64,000 bases of DNA from Bacillaceae bacterium (GTDB lineage Bacteria; Bacillota; Bacilli; JACDOE01), in assembly GCA_017656255.1 (NCBI GenBank), contig JACDOE010000002.1:192033-256032 (forward strand). Reading direction: 5' to 3'. The notes below the pieces were generated by a model that worked only from the letters and a program-made list of their open reading frames with translations, was not told where the DNA came from and did not search any database. Below, piece by piece: positions 58,073-64,000 of this stretch; position 1 is the stretch's first letter; the number at the start of each line of letters is the position of its first letter. The position numbers and the translations under genes are program-made.

Positions 58073-58113
58073 AAACCCTGCTCGGATACCGGATGAGTCA
58101 GGGTTTTTTCTTT
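58073..58113 (+). terminator. Terminator of yerC
   Basis: aaaccctg (58073-58080) pairs with cagggttt (58099-58106), followed by a T-rich tract. Confidence 0.85.
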
Positions 58114-58173
58114 TGCAGGCACATCAGGTATAATGAAAAACGCAGAGTTTTTAACAGGAAAAGAGGGAAACGG

Positions 58174-58875
58174 GTGCAATCGGTCAATCAATGGAGACAT
58201 GTATTCAAGCTCGATCCGGCTAAAGAGATCGATGATGACTCACTGGAAAAAGTCTGTGAATCCGGAACGGATGCGATTATGGTCGGCGGAAGTACGGGCG
58301 TTACGTTTGACAATACCGTCCGGCTTCTTTCCCGTGTCCGCCGTTTTGCCGTGCCCTGCTGCCTGGAAGTGTCACAGCTGGATGCGGTGGTTCCCGGATT
58401 TGATCTTTATCTGGTTCCGGTCGTGCTCAACGCCGGTTCACCGGAGTGGATTATCGGTTCCCATGTCAGGGGCCTGAAAGAATACGGTCCGTTTGTTCCC
58501 TGGGAGCAGGTGATGGTAGAAGGCTATGTAGTCCTGAACGATGATTCGTCTGTGGCCGGTGTCACCGAGAGCCGCCATCCCGGGGGGTTAAAGGATGTCA
58601 AAGCCTATGCACAGCTGGCGGATCGCCTGCTTAAACTGCCCATTTTCTATATGGAATACAGTGGGACATACGGGGATCCGGAATGGGTGAAAGAGGTCAA
58701 GAAAACACTGACCGACAGCCGCCTTTTTTACGGAGGCGGGATCAAAAACGCGGAGCAGGCGGAAGAAATGGCCCACTATGCCGACACGGTCGTCGTGGGT
58801 AACATCATTTATGAAGATGTGAATCAAGCGCTGCAAACCGTTGAAGGGGTCAAATCGGCCGGTACCCCCTTATAA
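58174..58875 (+). CDS. pcrB: Heptaprenylglyceryl phosphate synthase PcrB
   Basis: It links glycerol-1-phosphate to heptaprenyl diphosphate, an ether lipid step in Bacillales. The TIM barrel motifs are HVFKLDPAKEID, VGGSTGVTFDN, YMEYSGTYGDP and YGGGIKNAEQAEEM with VVVGNIIYED. The GTG at 58174 gives 233 residues and follows aagaggg; longer readings run into the upstream terminator. It precedes pcrA, the position that gave it its name. Confidence 0.94.
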   Translation: MQSVNQWRHVFKLDPAKEIDDDSLEKVCESGTDAIMVGGSTGVTFDNTVRLLSRVRRFAVPCCLEVSQLDAVVPGFDLYLVPVVLNAGSPEWIIGSHVRGLKEYGPFVPWEQVMVEGYVVLNDDSSVAGVTESRHPGGLKDVKAYAQLADRLLKLPIFYMEYSGTYGDPEWVKEVKKTLTDSRLFYGGGIKNAEQAEEMAHYADTVVVGNIIYEDVNQALQTVEGVKSAGTPL

Positions 58876-58960
58876 TCAGCATGGTCATTCACAGGAAAAT
58901 CGATTATGATAGAGTAGGAAGAAATCGAACATCAGTTCGTTATTTTTAAATGGGAGGGTC

Positions 58961-63239
<4,279 letters not shown>

Positions 63240-63260
63240 AAAATGAGAGAGGGATCGGAC

Positions 63261-64000
63261 ATGAAAAAAGTGTTTTTAAGGGGACTGGTGGTTGCCGTCA
63301 CCGCCGGCATTCTATTACTCAGCGGGTGTTCATTATTCAATGGGGATAAAGAATCGGAACCATCGATCACGGAACCGATGGTATCGCCGGTCATCAATGT
63401 ATCCGATGATTATTATCCGGGAAAGTTGCCCTATGAGCCGAGTCAAACAAGGGGCATGATTCACAATGTCGGGACCCGTGTTGATATGACCCGTCTCGAA
63501 CTGGGTTTGATGGAAATAGCCGGGGATACGTTTGACCGTGACCAGTATCTGTTTCAGGAAGGGCAAATCATTGAACGGGAAGATATAGAGAAATGGTTCG
63601 AAGGCACCCCCAATTTGCTGCATGTTCTCGAACATGATTATTTGAACCGTGAAAACGGTGAGCTGGCCGGAACGGTGATTGCGATCAGTCTCAGCCCGGT
63701 CGTGACAAAACAGGAAGAAACCGTCACCCTGACCGAGGATGAGCTCCGGGAACTTGGAAAAAATTTCGCCGGCCAGGTTATTGGGGCGGTACGGGAAACC
63801 GAACCGGATGTCCCCATGGTTCTGTCCCTGTATGTCACCAATCCGGAATCTTCGCTGATCCCCGGGCATTTCATTGCGGTGGGAAAAGTAAACAGTGAAG
63901 AGGACTCCGTGTCCGACTGGAAAAATATCAACGAAAAGTATTATCTGTTGCCCGGTGATGAGATTTTTGAGGATCATATCAGGATCTCTCGCAATTATGA
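63261..64000 (+). CDS. camS: CamS family lipoprotein (partial, cut by window end)
   Basis: The first 246 residues of a CamS/YerH lipoprotein. The signal ends in lipobox LLSGC (Cys near residue 23). The mature part begins with acidic residues and contains SDDYYPGKLPYEPSQTRGMIHN and VDMTRLELGLMEIA, typical of the family whose signal peptide yields sex pheromones in enterococci. gagaggg precedes the ATG. It follows ligA by 21 bases as in B. subtilis, and the reading frame is open to the edge. Confidence 0.92.
   Translation, partial: MKKVFLRGLVVAVTAGILLLSGCSLFNGDKESEPSITEPMVSPVINVSDDYYPGKLPYEPSQTRGMIHNVGTRVDMTRLELGLMEIAGDTFDRDQYLFQEGQIIEREDIEKWFEGTPNLLHVLEHDYLNRENGELAGTVIAISLSPVVTKQEETVTLTEDELRELGKNFAGQVIGAVRETEPDVPMVLSLYVTNPESSLIPGHFIAVGKVNSEEDSVSDWKNINEKYYLLPGDEIFEDHIRISRNY

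Overview
The window reads as a chromosomal segment of an endospore-forming Bacilli species (Bacillales). Evidence: an alpha/beta-type small acid-soluble spore protein, a SigI/RsgI pair, a CIRCE-controlled groESL operon, bacilliredoxin, the Amj lipid II flippase, PcrB, and Gram-positive ribosome binding sites throughout. The backbone has the Bacillus subtilis order moxR(yeaC)-DUF58(yeaD)-transglutaminase(yebA)-guaA-pbuG-...-yebE-purEKBCSQLFMNHD-yerA-...-yerB-yerC-pcrB-pcrA-ligA-camS. Genus is not resolved; a Thermoactinomycetaceae-like or other non-Bacillus lineage is possible because of several non-subtilis insertions.

Layout. 1-3540: an acyl-CoA-dehydrogenase-fold flavoenzyme, then groES-groEL behind a SigA promoter and a perfect CIRCE. 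3540-4560: gene-free stretch holding a decayed IS91-family transposase and small repeats. 4559-10250: secreted copper amine oxidase, then a minus-strand glycine-betaine-type ABC importer. 10514-15665: a heterodimeric ABC exporter, converging on a marR-DUF3147 pair and a lytic-transglycosylase-like protein. 15900-22364: a Lon-type AAA protease, then sigI-rsgI and an acidic secreted protein with a probable SigI promoter. 22678-27168: moxR-DUF58-transglutaminase operon. 27173-36000: Cu/Zn SOD, guaA, pbuG, coaD, an ArsR-like regulator with an MFS transporter, an EamA transporter, bacilliredoxin and a UPF0316 protein.

36137-49594: the complete 12-gene de novo purine operon, PRPP to IMP plus the purB step to AMP. 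It has two predicted PRPP-responsive controls in series: paired PurR boxes at the promoter and a ykkC-type leader, probably the PRPP-sensing subclass, whose 3' side is built into a terminator. pbuG carries PurR boxes with the same spacing and a separate, unrecognised attenuator-like leader. guaA, pbuG, pur and the adenine deaminase homologue yerA form a purine supply and salvage neighbourhood.

50075-64000: yerA, then genes absent from the B. subtilis arrangement (alpha/beta hydrolase, amj, SASP, a DUF218 protein and two orphan oligopeptide-type permeases), then yerB-yerC-pcrB-pcrA-ligA-camS, the last cut by the window edge.

No complete mobile element, CRISPR array, rRNA or tRNA was seen. The most interesting material is non-coding: the stacked PRPP control of purE, the pbuG leader, two families of dispersed palindromes, a SigI-type promoter, and candidate operators at sod, yerA, yerC and two regulator genes.
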